Below, one piece after another: positions 34,600 through 43,900 of a stretch of 64,000 nucleotides of DNA. Position 1 is the stretch's first letter. Each line of letters opens with the position of its first letter. The stretch spans positions 35,795 through 99,794 of the forward strand of contig CAKVIG010000009.1 in assembly GCA_934754515.1 (NCBI GenBank), in the 5' to 3' direction. Both the position numbers and the translations under genes were made by a program. This DNA is from an uncultured Candidatus Melainabacteria bacterium (lineage in GTDB: Bacteria; Cyanobacteriota; Vampirovibrionia; Gastranaerophilales; Gastranaerophilaceae). The notes below the pieces were generated by a model, which saw nothing but the letters and a program-made list of their open reading frames with translations, was not told where the DNA came from and did no database searches.

Positions 34600-35169
34600 C
34601 TAAATAAACTCTTTTAATTCTTGCTGTAGTCTTAGTCTTGCTCTCGATATTCTTGACTTCACAGTACCAATCGTTGTGTTAGTAATTTTAGAAATATCTT
34701 CATAACTTAAGCCTTCATATTCTCTTAAAACTATTACAATTCTCAAATTATCAGGTAATGTCAGAATTGCACTTTTTATAAGCTTTTCCATCTCTGCGAA
34801 CAAACATTTCTCCCCTGGTTCACAGCCGATTTTATCTTTTATTTCTAAAAGTTTATTGTTATCCAATTCTAAATTTTTATCCTTAGAACTTTTTTTTACA
34901 TAGTCATAAAAAACGTTGGTAACAATTTGATTTAGCCATGCTTTAAATAATTTTGGTTCTTTAAGCGCATCTATATTTTTAGCCATTTTTATTAGTGCTT
35001 CTTGAGTCAAATCCGCAATATCCTGTCTTTTATCAACAAGATAGCTGAACATTGCAAACACGCTTTTCTGGATGCGTTTTACAAGTTCCTCCAATGCTTG
35101 TACATCAGTATTTTGTGCAGCAAGTATAAGCGAATTCATATCCGTTTTTTTATAGTTGGATTTCGACAT
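34600..35169 (-). CDS. ECF-type RNA polymerase sigma factor
   Basis: A 189-residue sigma-70 family factor of the extracytoplasmic class. The ATG at 35169 has AAAGGG upstream and begins MSKSNYKKTDMN; the open frame extends 18 residues further without support. Region 2 is visible as DIADLTQEALIKMAKNID and FKAWLNQIVTNVFYDYVKK. Region 4 is LPDNLRIVIVLREYEGLSYEDI and TTIGTVKSRISRARLRL. It is co-transcribed with the anti-sigma gene (11 nt gap). Which promoters it reads is unknown; the TATATATA elements in this window are one candidate class to test. Confidence 0.93.
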   Translation of the reverse strand: MSKSNYKKTDMNSLILAAQNTDVQALEELVKRIQKSVFAMFSYLVDKRQDIADLTQEALIKMAKNIDALKEPKLFKAWLNQIVTNVFYDYVKKSSKDKNLELDNNKLLEIKDKIGCEPGEKCLFAEMEKLIKSAILTLPDNLRIVIVLREYEGLSYEDISKITNTTIGTVKSRISRARLRLQQELKEFI

Positions 35170-35567
35170 ACAATAACCCTTTGATATCATGATATGAACT
35201 CGGATTAAAAATAAAATTACCAAGTGGACTTATAGAGGGTAATTATTTAATAAACGGTAAAATCTATCAAAAGGGGCAAAAGAAAACAGGTCGGTTAAAT
35301 ATCCTTCCTGTTAAGATTTTACACTAGCCGAAATATAAATAGCAATATTATTGTACATCAAAATTCCGAAAAATACAAATAATGTCAACATAAATTTACA
35401 CAATATTAATTGGCTTTAGGCTGTTTACGAGTCTGTAATTCAATAATAGTCAAGAAAACTAGAATTCTATAAAAATATTAACTTATGTAACAAATATATA
35501 CTAATTATATATATTTCTGTCAATTTTCTTAACAATTGTGTTTTTATATATATAAGAGGACAAAAGA
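35170..35567. other. 398-bp AT-rich divergent intergenic region
   Basis: No coding potential and no structured RNA is recognised. It must hold the promoter of the sigma/anti-sigma operon (minus strand) and that of the gene at 35568 (plus strand). The right end (35541-35560) has the TTTTTATATATATAAGAGGA element. A TTGACA occurs on the minus strand at about 35384-35389 but without a -10 at standard spacing. Confidence 0.6.
35541..35560 (+). promoter_or_regulatory. TATATATA promoter-like element
   Basis: TTTTTATATATATAAGAGGA directly precedes the ATG at 35568 and includes its Shine-Dalgarno (AGAGGA). The core matches the elements at 3342, 40911 and 50331. Confidence 0.45.
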
Positions 35568-36026
35568 ATGAGCTATAAATTTGATTCAATAGTTAGTAAA
35601 AATGAAGCAGCAGCTCTTAAGGACATGATATTTAAACGTGCGCAAGAGAGATCTAAATCATTCAATGAAGATGCGCAAGCAGATGTCATGGACATGGCTA
35701 GAGATTCTTTTGTCAGCAAAGACAATCCGTTTTCTAAAATCATAGAAAATACAAAAACTGAAAATAAAACAGTAGAACCTGAAGCTGTTGAAAAGAAACA
35801 AAAAGACGATGGCGTTGGATTTCCTATGCCTAAAGAAGTAAAGTTACAACAGAACCAAGTTATAAATAATCAGATTACTTCTAGTGCAATTAATAGTAAT
35901 ATGCGAGAAGCGAGGGAAGCCTTGACGAACAAAAAAAGTTTTATGGGCGCTTTGAACTTTTTGAACTCACAAGCAGCTGTTTCTTTGATGCGTACGCGCG
36001 CAGACAAATTTGAAATTGTAGTTTAA
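35568..36026 (+). CDS. Unrecognised soluble protein
   Basis: A 152-residue protein with no recognised family, transmembrane segment or signal peptide. The N-terminal third is helical and charged (NEAAALKDMIFKRAQERSKSF), the middle is a Lys/Glu/Thr linker, and the C-terminal third is Asn/Gln-rich then helical (MREAREALTNKKSFMGALNFLNSQAAVSLM). AGAGGACAAAAG precedes the ATG. It diverges from the sigma/anti-sigma operon across a 398-bp region. Function unknown. Confidence 0.75.
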   Translation: MSYKFDSIVSKNEAAALKDMIFKRAQERSKSFNEDAQADVMDMARDSFVSKDNPFSKIIENTKTENKTVEPEAVEKKQKDDGVGFPMPKEVKLQQNQVINNQITSSAINSNMREAREALTNKKSFMGALNFLNSQAAVSLMRTRADKFEIVV

Positions 36027-36039
36027 AATTATTTAATAT

Positions 36040-36076
36040 AAAAATATGCCGGCTTTCTGAAGAAAACCGACATATT
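36040..36076. terminator. Terminator between the 35568 gene and gap
   Basis: AATATGCCGG pairs imperfectly with CCGACATATT. On the minus strand the hairpin is followed by TTTTTAT, so it chiefly ends gap transcription. Confidence 0.65.
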
Positions 36077-36105
36077 AAAAGCTAATTCAAATTACAATTT
36101 AAAAA

Positions 36106-37110
36106 TTATAATTTAGAAGCAACCATCTTAGTAGTTTCAGCTAAACGAGTTGAGTAACCCATTTCGTTATCGTACCAAGAAATAATCTTAACTTGGTTGC
36201 CACCCATAACTCTTGTTAATAGAGCGTCAACAGTTGAAGATTGTGAAGTACCAACGTAGTCAGAAGATACCAATGGTTCTTCAGTGTAGCAAAGAACGTG
36301 TCCGTCAGCACCTTCTTTAAGAGCTGCGTTAACTTCTTCTACAGTTACGTCTTTTTTAAGTTCAAATACAACGTCAACTAATGAAACGTCTGGAGTAGGA
36401 ACTCTCATAGCGAAACCGTCCAATTTACCTTTTAATTGAGGTAATACTAGAGCAACTGCTTTAGCTGCACCAGTTTTTGTAGGAACGATGTTTAAAGCAC
36501 CAGCTCTAGCTCTACGAGGGTCTTTGTGACCAGCATCTAAGATTCTTTGGTCACCTGTGTATGAGTGAACAGTTGTCATCAAACCTTTAACGATACCGAA
36601 TTTTTCATCGATAACTTTAGCTACTGGAGCTAAGCAGTTAGTTGTGCAAGATGCCATTGAAATAACGTTGTGTTTAGCAGGATCATATTCGTGATCGTTA
36701 ACGCCTAAAACGATTGTTTTGTCTTCGTTAGTTGCAGGAGCTGAAATAATAACTTTCTTAGCACCAGCATCGATGTGTGCATGAGCCTTAGTTGCATCTG
36801 TGAAGAAACCAGTTGATTCAACAACAACTTCTACACCAAGATCTTTCCAAGGTAATTGAGCAGGATCTTTTTCTGCGAAGAATTTAATTTTCTTACCGTT
36901 TACGATGATACCTTCTTCGTAAGCTTCTACTGTACCATCAAATTTACCCATTACAGAGTCATATTTAAAAATACGTGCAGCATCTTCAGGTTTTAAACCT
37001 GGGTCATTGATTGCAACGTAATCGATTTCATTGAAGATTCCTTCTCTGATAGCTGCTCTTAATGTGTTACGTCCGATTCTACCGAATCCGTTAATTGCTA
37101 CTTTTACCAT
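36106..37110 (-). CDS. gap: Glyceraldehyde-3-phosphate dehydrogenase (type I)
   Basis: A 334-residue glycolytic enzyme. Visible: the NAD-binding start VAINGFGRIGRNTLRAA, the catalytic cysteine in ISMASCTTNCLAPVAK near residue 153, the GDQRILDAGHKDPRRARAGALNIVPT loop, and WYDNEMGYSTRLAETT at the C terminus. Asp rather than Leu/Ala follows the Rossmann strand (AINDP), as in NAD-preferring enzymes. AAGGAG lies upstream of the ATG. Length is normal, and no pgk or tpi is adjacent. Codon use appears more conservative than in neighbours, as for highly expressed genes. Confidence 0.97.
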   Translation of the reverse strand: MVKVAINGFGRIGRNTLRAAIREGIFNEIDYVAINDPGLKPEDAARIFKYDSVMGKFDGTVEAYEEGIIVNGKKIKFFAEKDPAQLPWKDLGVEVVVESTGFFTDATKAHAHIDAGAKKVIISAPATNEDKTIVLGVNDHEYDPAKHNVISMASCTTNCLAPVAKVIDEKFGIVKGLMTTVHSYTGDQRILDAGHKDPRRARAGALNIVPTKTGAAKAVALVLPQLKGKLDGFAMRVPTPDVSLVDVVFELKKDVTVEEVNAALKEGADGHVLCYTEEPLVSSDYVGTSQSSTVDALLTRVMGGNQVKIISWYDNEMGYSTRLAETTKMVASKL

Positions 37111-37438
37111 AAGTTTTACTCCTTCTTACTTTGTAGTAACTTTCTCTTAACATTATTATGTTAATTCAAACAAAAATCTTAATCAACATTTGAATTATTA
37201 ATTTTTCATTAACTTTTTGTTCTTATAACAAACTATCAATACCCACCCGCATTTGTAGCTCACTCACGTTCGCACAACTGCGACCTCCCTAACAAGGGAG
37301 GGAGTAACTTGCGTTAATTTTGTACAAAAAAAATTACAAGGATAGAACGACTTTAGCTCCCTCCCCTTTTATCCATTTTTCTTGGGGAGGGTGTCCGGAG
37401 AACGGGAGAGGGTATTATTAACTCTTAAACTATACAAT
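37111..37438. repeat. 328-bp intergenic region with two repeat types
   Basis: No gene. It contains the gap promoter region, copy 2 of the 65-bp repeat (37238-37304) and a GC-rich CTCCCTCCCC...GGGGAGGG...GGGAGAGGG unit at about 37352-37411. Confidence 0.7.
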
Positions 37439-37469
37439 AAAAAAGGCGGGTTACAGTTTGTAACCCGCC
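37439..37469 (-). terminator. Rho-independent terminator of the prepilin-YadA-S74 gene
   Basis: GGCGGGTTAC (37445-37454) pairs with GTAACCCGCC (37460-37469) around a 5-nt loop; on the minus strand six T follow. Confidence 0.88.
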
Positions 37470-37494
37470 TTAATAATATTAAAATAAAAATTAT

Positions 37495-39045
37495 TTATTC
37501 TTCAAATTTTTTATTTTTCTTTTCAAGTTTAGCTAATCTTTTTTCGAAATCAGCATTCGCTTTTTCTAATTCGTCAATTTTTTGTTGTTGAGCTTCTATA
37601 ACCTTCTGTTGCTCGTCAACTTTTGAACTTATGCCTGTAACATCAGCAACTATTTGAGAAACTTTTGCATCCAATTCTTTAACTGCATTAATTACGGCAT
37701 AAAACATATCTTCAAGACGAATTCTTAAGTAACCGTCCTCACCTTTTGTAACGGCATCAGGGAATACTTTTTGCAAATCTTGCGCCATTACACCAACTAA
37801 AGGAGTATTATCCTTGTCAGCTTTAAATGTGTAATGATAGAAGTCTAATTTTTTCAATTCTTCCAAGCCGGCTGTATATTTTTCGCCAACATTCTTTAGG
37901 CGGCGGTCAGAAAGTGTACTCATAGCCCAAGAGTAGTCAACACGACCGTTTGCAAAAACAGCGTCCCAGTCGCCACTACCATCTCTCTGTAAAATTTCCA
38001 TTCGCCCACCTCTATTAGAACGTATTACTGCAACAGAACCCCAATCCGTCTCTGCATTCCTACCATATCCTAGAACAGCCGTTCTATCTACAACGAGACG
38101 TCCCGGAATATAAACAACATCATCCCTAGTTCCTAAAACTATCTGATTAGAATTTGTTGTTTGTGCACCGGCACCAATTGCAACAGATCTAGGAAAAGTT
38201 GATTGTGCACCAGCACCAATTGCTACAGAATACTCATTGCTTGCAGCTGTCCATCGACTATTCCTAGTACTATACCCACCAATAGCAACAGAACGTGTAC
38301 CTAAAGCCTGTGCCTGGTCACCAATTGCTACTGAGCGTCCTGTTGCTATTGTGAGGTTACCAATTGAAACTGAGCCTGCACCAGTTGTTTGACCGCCGGT
38401 TGCTGCAACACCTGCACCCGATCCTATGGATACACTATTATTCCCAGCTGCAGTTGCACCTCTTCCAATCGCTACAGCACCAGCTCTTGTGGCACTTGAT
38501 GCTCTTCCTATGGTAACAGTTGAACCACCACTCGCAGTTACAGCCCTTCCGATAGCAACTGTGTCCGCACCTTGTGCATTAACACCTTGTCCAATAAGAA
38601 CAGCACCGGTAGGAGTATTTGTAATGTTTTGTCCCAAACCAAAAGCTACAGAATTATTGCCAACAGTTTGGTCATTCATTGTTACAATACTATTATCAGC
38701 ATCCATATTTATTTGCCCACCATAAGCACCATTAGATCTGGCAAATACTAATGCCGGATGTTCTGCGCCATTAGCTGCTAGTACTAATCGAGGATATTTT
38801 GGTTGATTACCACTGTATGAATAATTTGTCGCACCAATAATCGCACTTGCATTTGCTCCTGACATATTATATGCAATATTATTGTTTAATCCTGTAAACA
38901 CCCATGGGCTGTCGCCTGAGCCGACATTTCTTGCCATCTTTTTAGTTACCATAGGAGCAGTTGCAGCTGCAATGATTGCTACGATGAGCAAAACAACCAT
39001 CATTTCCATTAATGAAAATGCGTTTTGAAAATTTTTATTTTTCAT
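37495..39045 (-). CDS. Prepilin-leader protein with YadA-type head repeats and S74 chaperone domain
   Basis: A 516-residue protein with an unusual domain order. (1) A type IV prepilin leader, MKNKNFQNA/FSLMEMMVVLLI, with cleavage expected before Phe10 and Glu at mature position 5. (2) A long run (about 120-320) of left-handed beta-roll repeats like YadA/trimeric autotransporter heads: VAIGxGA, VSIGSGAG, SVAIGDQA, SVAIGAGAQS. (3) A peptidase S74 intramolecular chaperone domain (about 380-470): SDRRLKNVGEKYTAGLEELKKL and PLVGVMAQDLQKVFPDAV, where the Ser-Asp is the usual autocleavage site. (4) A C-terminal coiled coil (about 475-516). I infer a trimeric surface fibre exported by the pseudopilus route and matured by S74 self-cleavage. 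Confidence 0.88.
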   Translation of the reverse strand: MKNKNFQNAFSLMEMMVVLLIVAIIAAATAPMVTKKMARNVGSGDSPWVFTGLNNNIAYNMSGANASAIIGATNYSYSGNQPKYPRLVLAANGAEHPALVFARSNGAYGGQINMDADNSIVTMNDQTVGNNSVAFGLGQNITNTPTGAVLIGQGVNAQGADTVAIGRAVTASGGSTVTIGRASSATRAGAVAIGRGATAAGNNSVSIGSGAGVAATGGQTTGAGSVSIGNLTIATGRSVAIGDQAQALGTRSVAIGGYSTRNSRWTAASNEYSVAIGAGAQSTFPRSVAIGAGAQTTNSNQIVLGTRDDVVYIPGRLVVDRTAVLGYGRNAETDWGSVAVIRSNRGGRMEILQRDGSGDWDAVFANGRVDYSWAMSTLSDRRLKNVGEKYTAGLEELKKLDFYHYTFKADKDNTPLVGVMAQDLQKVFPDAVTKGEDGYLRIRLEDMFYAVINAVKELDAKVSQIVADVTGISSKVDEQQKVIEAQQQKIDELEKANADFEKRLAKLEKKNKKFEE

Positions 39046-39163
39046 ATTACCTCTCGCTTAATTTCTTTTTTATCACGGGCAAAATAGAATTCCAAATATC
39101 CATTGAAATTTGTATTTATATAATTATATTTTAGCATGTTTATACAATTTTGAAAAGGGTAAT

Positions 39164-39188
39164 AAAAAGAGCTTGATAAATCAAGCTC
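39164..39188 (-). terminator. Rho-independent terminator of the flagellin gene
   Basis: GAGCTTGA (39169-39176) pairs with TCAAGCTC (39181-39188) around TAAA; on the minus strand it is followed by TTTTT. Confidence 0.82.
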
Positions 39189-39235
39189 ATATATAAGTAC
39201 ATATCCCAATCAACAACAAATTAATTATTTTAAAA

Positions 39236-40093
39236 TTATATTAAATTCAAAGCTATACTTGGTGCTTGGTTAGCAGTCGCAAGCAATGTTGCAGATGCTT
39301 GCTGCAAGATTTGTGCCTTAATATAGTTTGAAGATTCTTCCGCAACATCAGCATCTTTAATTGTAGACAATGATGATGTTAAATTCTCAGACTGAACCGT
39401 AATCGCACCAATAGCAGAATCTACCCTGTTTTGTGCAGAACCGATTGTCGTTTGTCTATCTGAAACTTTAGTTATTGCTTTATCTAAGTCAGTCAACTTA
39501 GTCGCAGCTTGTGAAGCACCTTTCGAAATATCCGTAACGTCTTTTACAAAATCAGCTATCTCTGCTCCTAACAAATCTTTAGATGATGCACCACTAAACA
39601 AAGCTGCTTCTAACGTAATAGTACTGTTTGTTGTAGCATCCAAACCTACTTGAAGTTTTATTTCTTTTCCAGTGCCTTTCATTAAAGCAATACCGTTAAA
39701 TTCTGCGTTTGCTGCAATTCTATCAATTTCATTAAGTCTTGCCGTCATTTCTGAAGCAATTGCTTTTAATGAATCAGAGCCATAAGTTCCGTTTGCAGCT
39801 TGCTCTGTCAAATCTCTTACACGTTGCAAGTGTTCGGTAATCAAAGAATAATTTTCTTCTGCAGTTTTTAACAAATCCGCACCCATTGAAGCATTTTCTG
39901 AAGCGATATCCAATGAACCTAATTTAGTTTTCCAGTTATTTGCAATTGAAAAACCTGCCGCATTATCTTTTGCGTGATTAATTTTATAACCGGTTGTCAT
40001 TCTTTCGATTGCATTGTTTAAACTTGTGGTAGCCGAATTTAAATTCTTCTGAACAATCAATGAAGACATGTTCGTGTTAATAGTAAGCGCCAT
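39236..40093 (-). CDS. fliC: Flagellin
   Basis: A 285-residue flagellin close to minimal size. N-terminal D0/D1: MALTINTNMSSLIVQKNLN, LNNAIERMTTGYKINHAKDNAAGFSIA, AENYSLITEHLQRVRDLTEQAANGTY. C-terminal D1/D0: IGSAQNRVDSAI, EESSNYIKAQILQQASATLLATANQAPSIALNLI. Only a short variable region lies between (about 140-200), so the D2/D3 outer domains are lacking. AGGTTAGGGAATG surrounds the start. It has its own terminator and no other flagellar gene nearby. Flagellin-like filaments or true flagella are possible; hook and export genes would have to lie outside the window. Confidence 0.95.
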   Translation of the reverse strand: MALTINTNMSSLIVQKNLNSATTSLNNAIERMTTGYKINHAKDNAAGFSIANNWKTKLGSLDIASENASMGADLLKTAEENYSLITEHLQRVRDLTEQAANGTYGSDSLKAIASEMTARLNEIDRIAANAEFNGIALMKGTGKEIKLQVGLDATTNSTITLEAALFSGASSKDLLGAEIADFVKDVTDISKGASQAATKLTDLDKAITKVSDRQTTIGSAQNRVDSAIGAITVQSENLTSSLSTIKDADVAEESSNYIKAQILQQASATLLATANQAPSIALNLI

Positions 40094-40250
40094 TCCCTAA
40101 CCTTTCTAACGCGTTTAAACGCTTCAACTTGCAAACACAGATATGTACCAAATGTTTAACAAAGTTTTAATCATTCCCTAATCTTTATATACACATTCTA
40201 TATCATCGAAATAAACATTACAAGAGATTTGAATATAAATTTAACAATTG

Positions 40251-40279
40251 TTTACAAAAACTTATTAACATATTATAAT
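40251..40279 (+). promoter_or_regulatory. Sigma-70 promoter, probable leaderless transcript of the MarR gene
   Basis: TTTACA (40251-40256), 17-nt spacer, TATAAT (40274-40279), then 9 nt to the ATG at 40289 with no Shine-Dalgarno. Confidence 0.65.
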
Positions 40280-40288
40280 TTACTTATT

Positions 40289-40756
40289 ATGGGAATCAGA
40301 TATCATTATGTGGACAGTCCTCTATTTAAAATAGAATGCACTGCAAAAATATGCGAGCGTCATTTTATACAAATTTTCAAGAAAAAATTTGCCAATATAG
40401 GTATTACGCAAGGTGAATTTTGCGTTTTAGACACAATAGTAAGAAGTCCGGAAATTTCACAAATTGAACTTGCAAGGCTACTTTTTAAAGGGAGAGCGCA
40501 TATCACTCAGATGTTGAATACATTGGAGGAAAAAGGGCTTATTGAACGTTCAAATAAGACTAAAAACGGACGTCAGGTGAGAGAAACATCACTAACAGAA
40601 AACGGACACGAGATTTACAAAACGATTTGTAAAGAATTAGACAAAAATTTTGAACACATGACAACGTTTTTTGATGGTAAAGATGAAAAACTTATCAGTT
40701 ACCTTGAAGAAATCAAAAATATTATTACAAATGGTGAAAAAGTGAAAATCGACTGA
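40289..40756 (+). CDS. MarR family transcriptional regulator
   Basis: A 155-residue winged-helix regulator. I chose the ATG at 40289 (MGIRYHYVDSPLFKIE) because the promoter overlaps the longer frame. The MarR core is visible: ITQGEFCVLDTIVRSP, QIELARLLFKGRAHITQMLNTLEEKGLIERS (recognition helix) and the wing KNGRQVRETSLTENG. Flanking helices would form the dimer interface. It lies just upstream of the giant GH13 gene (184 nt), which it may control; no palindromic operator was established. Confidence 0.88.
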   Translation: MGIRYHYVDSPLFKIECTAKICERHFIQIFKKKFANIGITQGEFCVLDTIVRSPEISQIELARLLFKGRAHITQMLNTLEEKGLIERSNKTKNGRQVRETSLTENGHEIYKTICKELDKNFEHMTTFFDGKDEKLISYLEEIKNIITNGEKVKID

Positions 40757-40910
40757 TTTTTACAAGAATAATACATCATTTGATTTTATCATTTGTTTAT
40801 TATAAAATTTTCTTGTCAAAAGGTTAGATAGTGTGTATTTTATACAATATTAATTTTTGTAAAAATTTTTGTTTACATGCCGAAAATTGAGCAAAAAAAA
40901 ATATTTTGCA

Positions 40911-40929
40911 CTCTTTATATATATGAAGG
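40911..40929 (+). promoter_or_regulatory. TATATATA promoter-like element before the GH13 gene
   Basis: CTCTTTATATATATGAAGG runs directly into the Shine-Dalgarno (GAAGGAG) used by the GTG at 40941. GCAAAAAAAAA lies about 20 nt upstream, as it does before the element at 50331. Confidence 0.45.
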
Positions 40930-40940
40930 AGTACTCAAAC

Positions 40941-43900
40941 GTGTTTATAAGTAAGATTAACGGGATTTCTAATAAGATTGGATTTAAGGGCTACCAACAC
41001 GTAAAAAATGATGTTGGTGAATCAATTATGAGATTTAACTATCCTTATGACAGCGATAAGGAAACTTGTGAAGTTCATATTTATAGAGCTGTACCTGACA
41101 ACAAGTATAACTACAAGTTATCAGAAGAACCGATTGCGAAAATTCAATTGAAACCCGAAGGCGTAAACGTTAATCTTCAAGACATTACAAACTTAGATAA
41201 AGATGCTCCGTTTGCTTACAAAATAGTCAGAAAAGATAAAAATACAGGTAAAATTATTTGGGAAGGCGCGGATACAGGCGCAAAAATGAAACAAATCAAT
41301 GATGGTTATGGTTTCAGACTTCATCAAGATAAAGCAAATACTTCTTTAAAAGATGCAAAGGGGAATACGATAAAAGGTTCAAAGGGACAAGAATTTTCCT
41401 ATGAAACATCTGATTTTAGAGATGACTCAGTAAAAAATTATAACTTTACTTTAGTTTCTCGCAAAGGCACAACTCCAATGGTACAAGGTGCTGCATATTT
41501 AGCAATGCCTGATTCCTTCATGCCGGGTGCTATGTACAGAGGTTTCAGCGACGCAAACACAGGCGAAATTTACGTTGATAAAGATTATCAAAAGAAAACG
41601 GAAGGCATAATTAAAACCTTCTCAAATTCTTATAATGGCAGTATTGCAGGATTGCAAGAAGGCATTCCTTATTTGAAGAAACAAGGTTACAAAATCCTAT
41701 TCTCAACTCCGATTGCAAACGGTGATGACGTTTCAGCACACAGCTACTGGAACAAAAACAACATGCAAATCGCATCAAGAATGGGTAACACAGAAAACTT
41801 CAACTCATTTATGAAAGATTTGTACAAAAACGGTATGAAATACGTTTATGATGGTACATTCACTTCTGAAGGCTTGGAAGGTATTCACTTCCAATACGCT
41901 TTAAGATGGGCAGATAAGAATCCTCAAAGCTTCCACTGGTTCAGAATGAACGGTTTAAAAGACAACAATTTAGGCTTGGGGGTAATTCCTCAAAACAAAG
42001 AAAATTTAAGACACAGAGTTGTAAACGCTCCTTATAACTACGAATTACAATCAAACGGTACTTATAAAAAAGTTGCAAATCCAAGTTACAACCCGAATAA
42101 AGAAACTTTAGTTCAACTTTATGACGCTTCTCAAGTTACGGAAGGTCAAAATAAAGCTTTAGATAAGGCGATTAAAAACTATCAAAACTTGACATCAGGC
42201 AAAGAACTTGATATCAACAGCCACGATGATACTTTGATTAACTATGTTTTCCAAATAGATCCTAAAGAATATCAGGCAAGAATTGATGTAATCAATGATT
42301 TGAACAAAAATCACGGTAAAAATTTGAAACTTGATACTCCGGATGGAACGATTATGGCTTGCGAGTTTTCTAATTTCAAAATCGATAAGAAAACAGAAGG
42401 CGGCTTCGTAACTTGGGATGCTAACACCGATATGGTTAAAATGAATTACCATATTTCAGGCTATGATGAAAAAGCATTACAAGCAATTCCTGATGAAGCA
42501 ATGCGTGCGCACGAAAGAGAATTAATCGAACGCGGTTCTAAAGAAGTTCAGGATATGGCAATTCAAGCAGGTAAATATTGGACTAACAATGTAAAAGATG
42601 TTCAAACTATGTACACAGCGCAAACTATCGGCAATGCTAAAACTGTTGAGGGCATCAATAAATTAATCGCGGAAGAAAAATTACCAAAAGAAGTTAGTTT
42701 AACTAATGAAGCTTTGAACAACATCTTAAACGGTCAATATATGCTTTCTCCAAAAGGAATTTTACCTAAAGATGATGTTACGGTAAAAGCTTTGATGAAA
42801 ATGCCGCTTGACGCATTAGAATTGGGCGAAAACACGGTTGGAGTTTTATCAACTTCTTATTTCTCAAACAGAGCAACAACAGACGAAACAATCGGCGTTT
42901 CAAGATTTGATTTAATGAAACAAAATAATCCGCATCTTGTTAAAGAATACGCTCATACTTACAATAAAGTAAACGCTTTGTTCCAAAATGAAATTAAGGA
43001 TTTTGCAGATAAGATTATTAAAAAAGTTGATTCAGCTTCTGATGAAAAACTTCTTGATAAAAACGGTGATTATACTGAATATGGCGAATACGTAATGGAT
43101 TTAGTCGGCAAAGAAATTACTAAATACGCTATGTTGAAAGCGATTGCAGGAGATAATTTAAAAACAAAACTTCTTAATACAAATGAAATTACTTATGATT
43201 ATGACGCGTTAAAAGACGGTACAACACTAAAAGCTTTGGGTATCAATGCTCATAGCCCTGAAGAAGAAGCAAACCTTTTGGAAAAGAAATTTGAAAAAGG
43301 CTTGAAGAAATTATCAACATCTGATGTTTCTTATGTAGCTGATTCAATTTCAAAACGTATTGCAGGCACTGACACTTCAAGCTTTAGGTTGGCAGAAGCT
43401 CTTGTTGACAAAGCAAGCCTAGGCTTAGACTGGAGATTGGACGCAGCAAAAGACGTTATGGATATGGATGCAATCAGAAACGAAGATAACGATTTTGATG
43501 ACACTTGGAATGATGTAATCCAATTCTGGAGTAAGTTTGTTCAAGGTGTTAAACAAAACAACCCTAACGCATATATCGTAGCTGAAATTACTGATGTACC
43601 TCAATTGATGCAAGATACAACAGGTTCAAAAGTATGGCCAAACGGTGGGAATACTGATTTAGGCGGAAGATTTAACGGCGAACCTGATGCAATGGTTAAA
43701 TTCTTTAACGAAACAGGCATTACTTCAGAAGCAGGTTATTCATATTTCTATACAGATTTGTTGACTCATTTTTCTAAAGAATTTGAAAGAGGTCAAGGCT
43801 ACTCTAAAAATCATGACAGCTTGAAAAACAGATTTGATTTGTTGCTTGAAACAAGAAATATTGATTATTTGAGAAACTTGTACACATTTATGGGTAACCA

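Noticed and set aside
37495..39045. Prophage tail fibre, from the S74 domain
   Set aside because: The prepilin leader and absence of any phage gene nearby make a cellular surface protein more likely.
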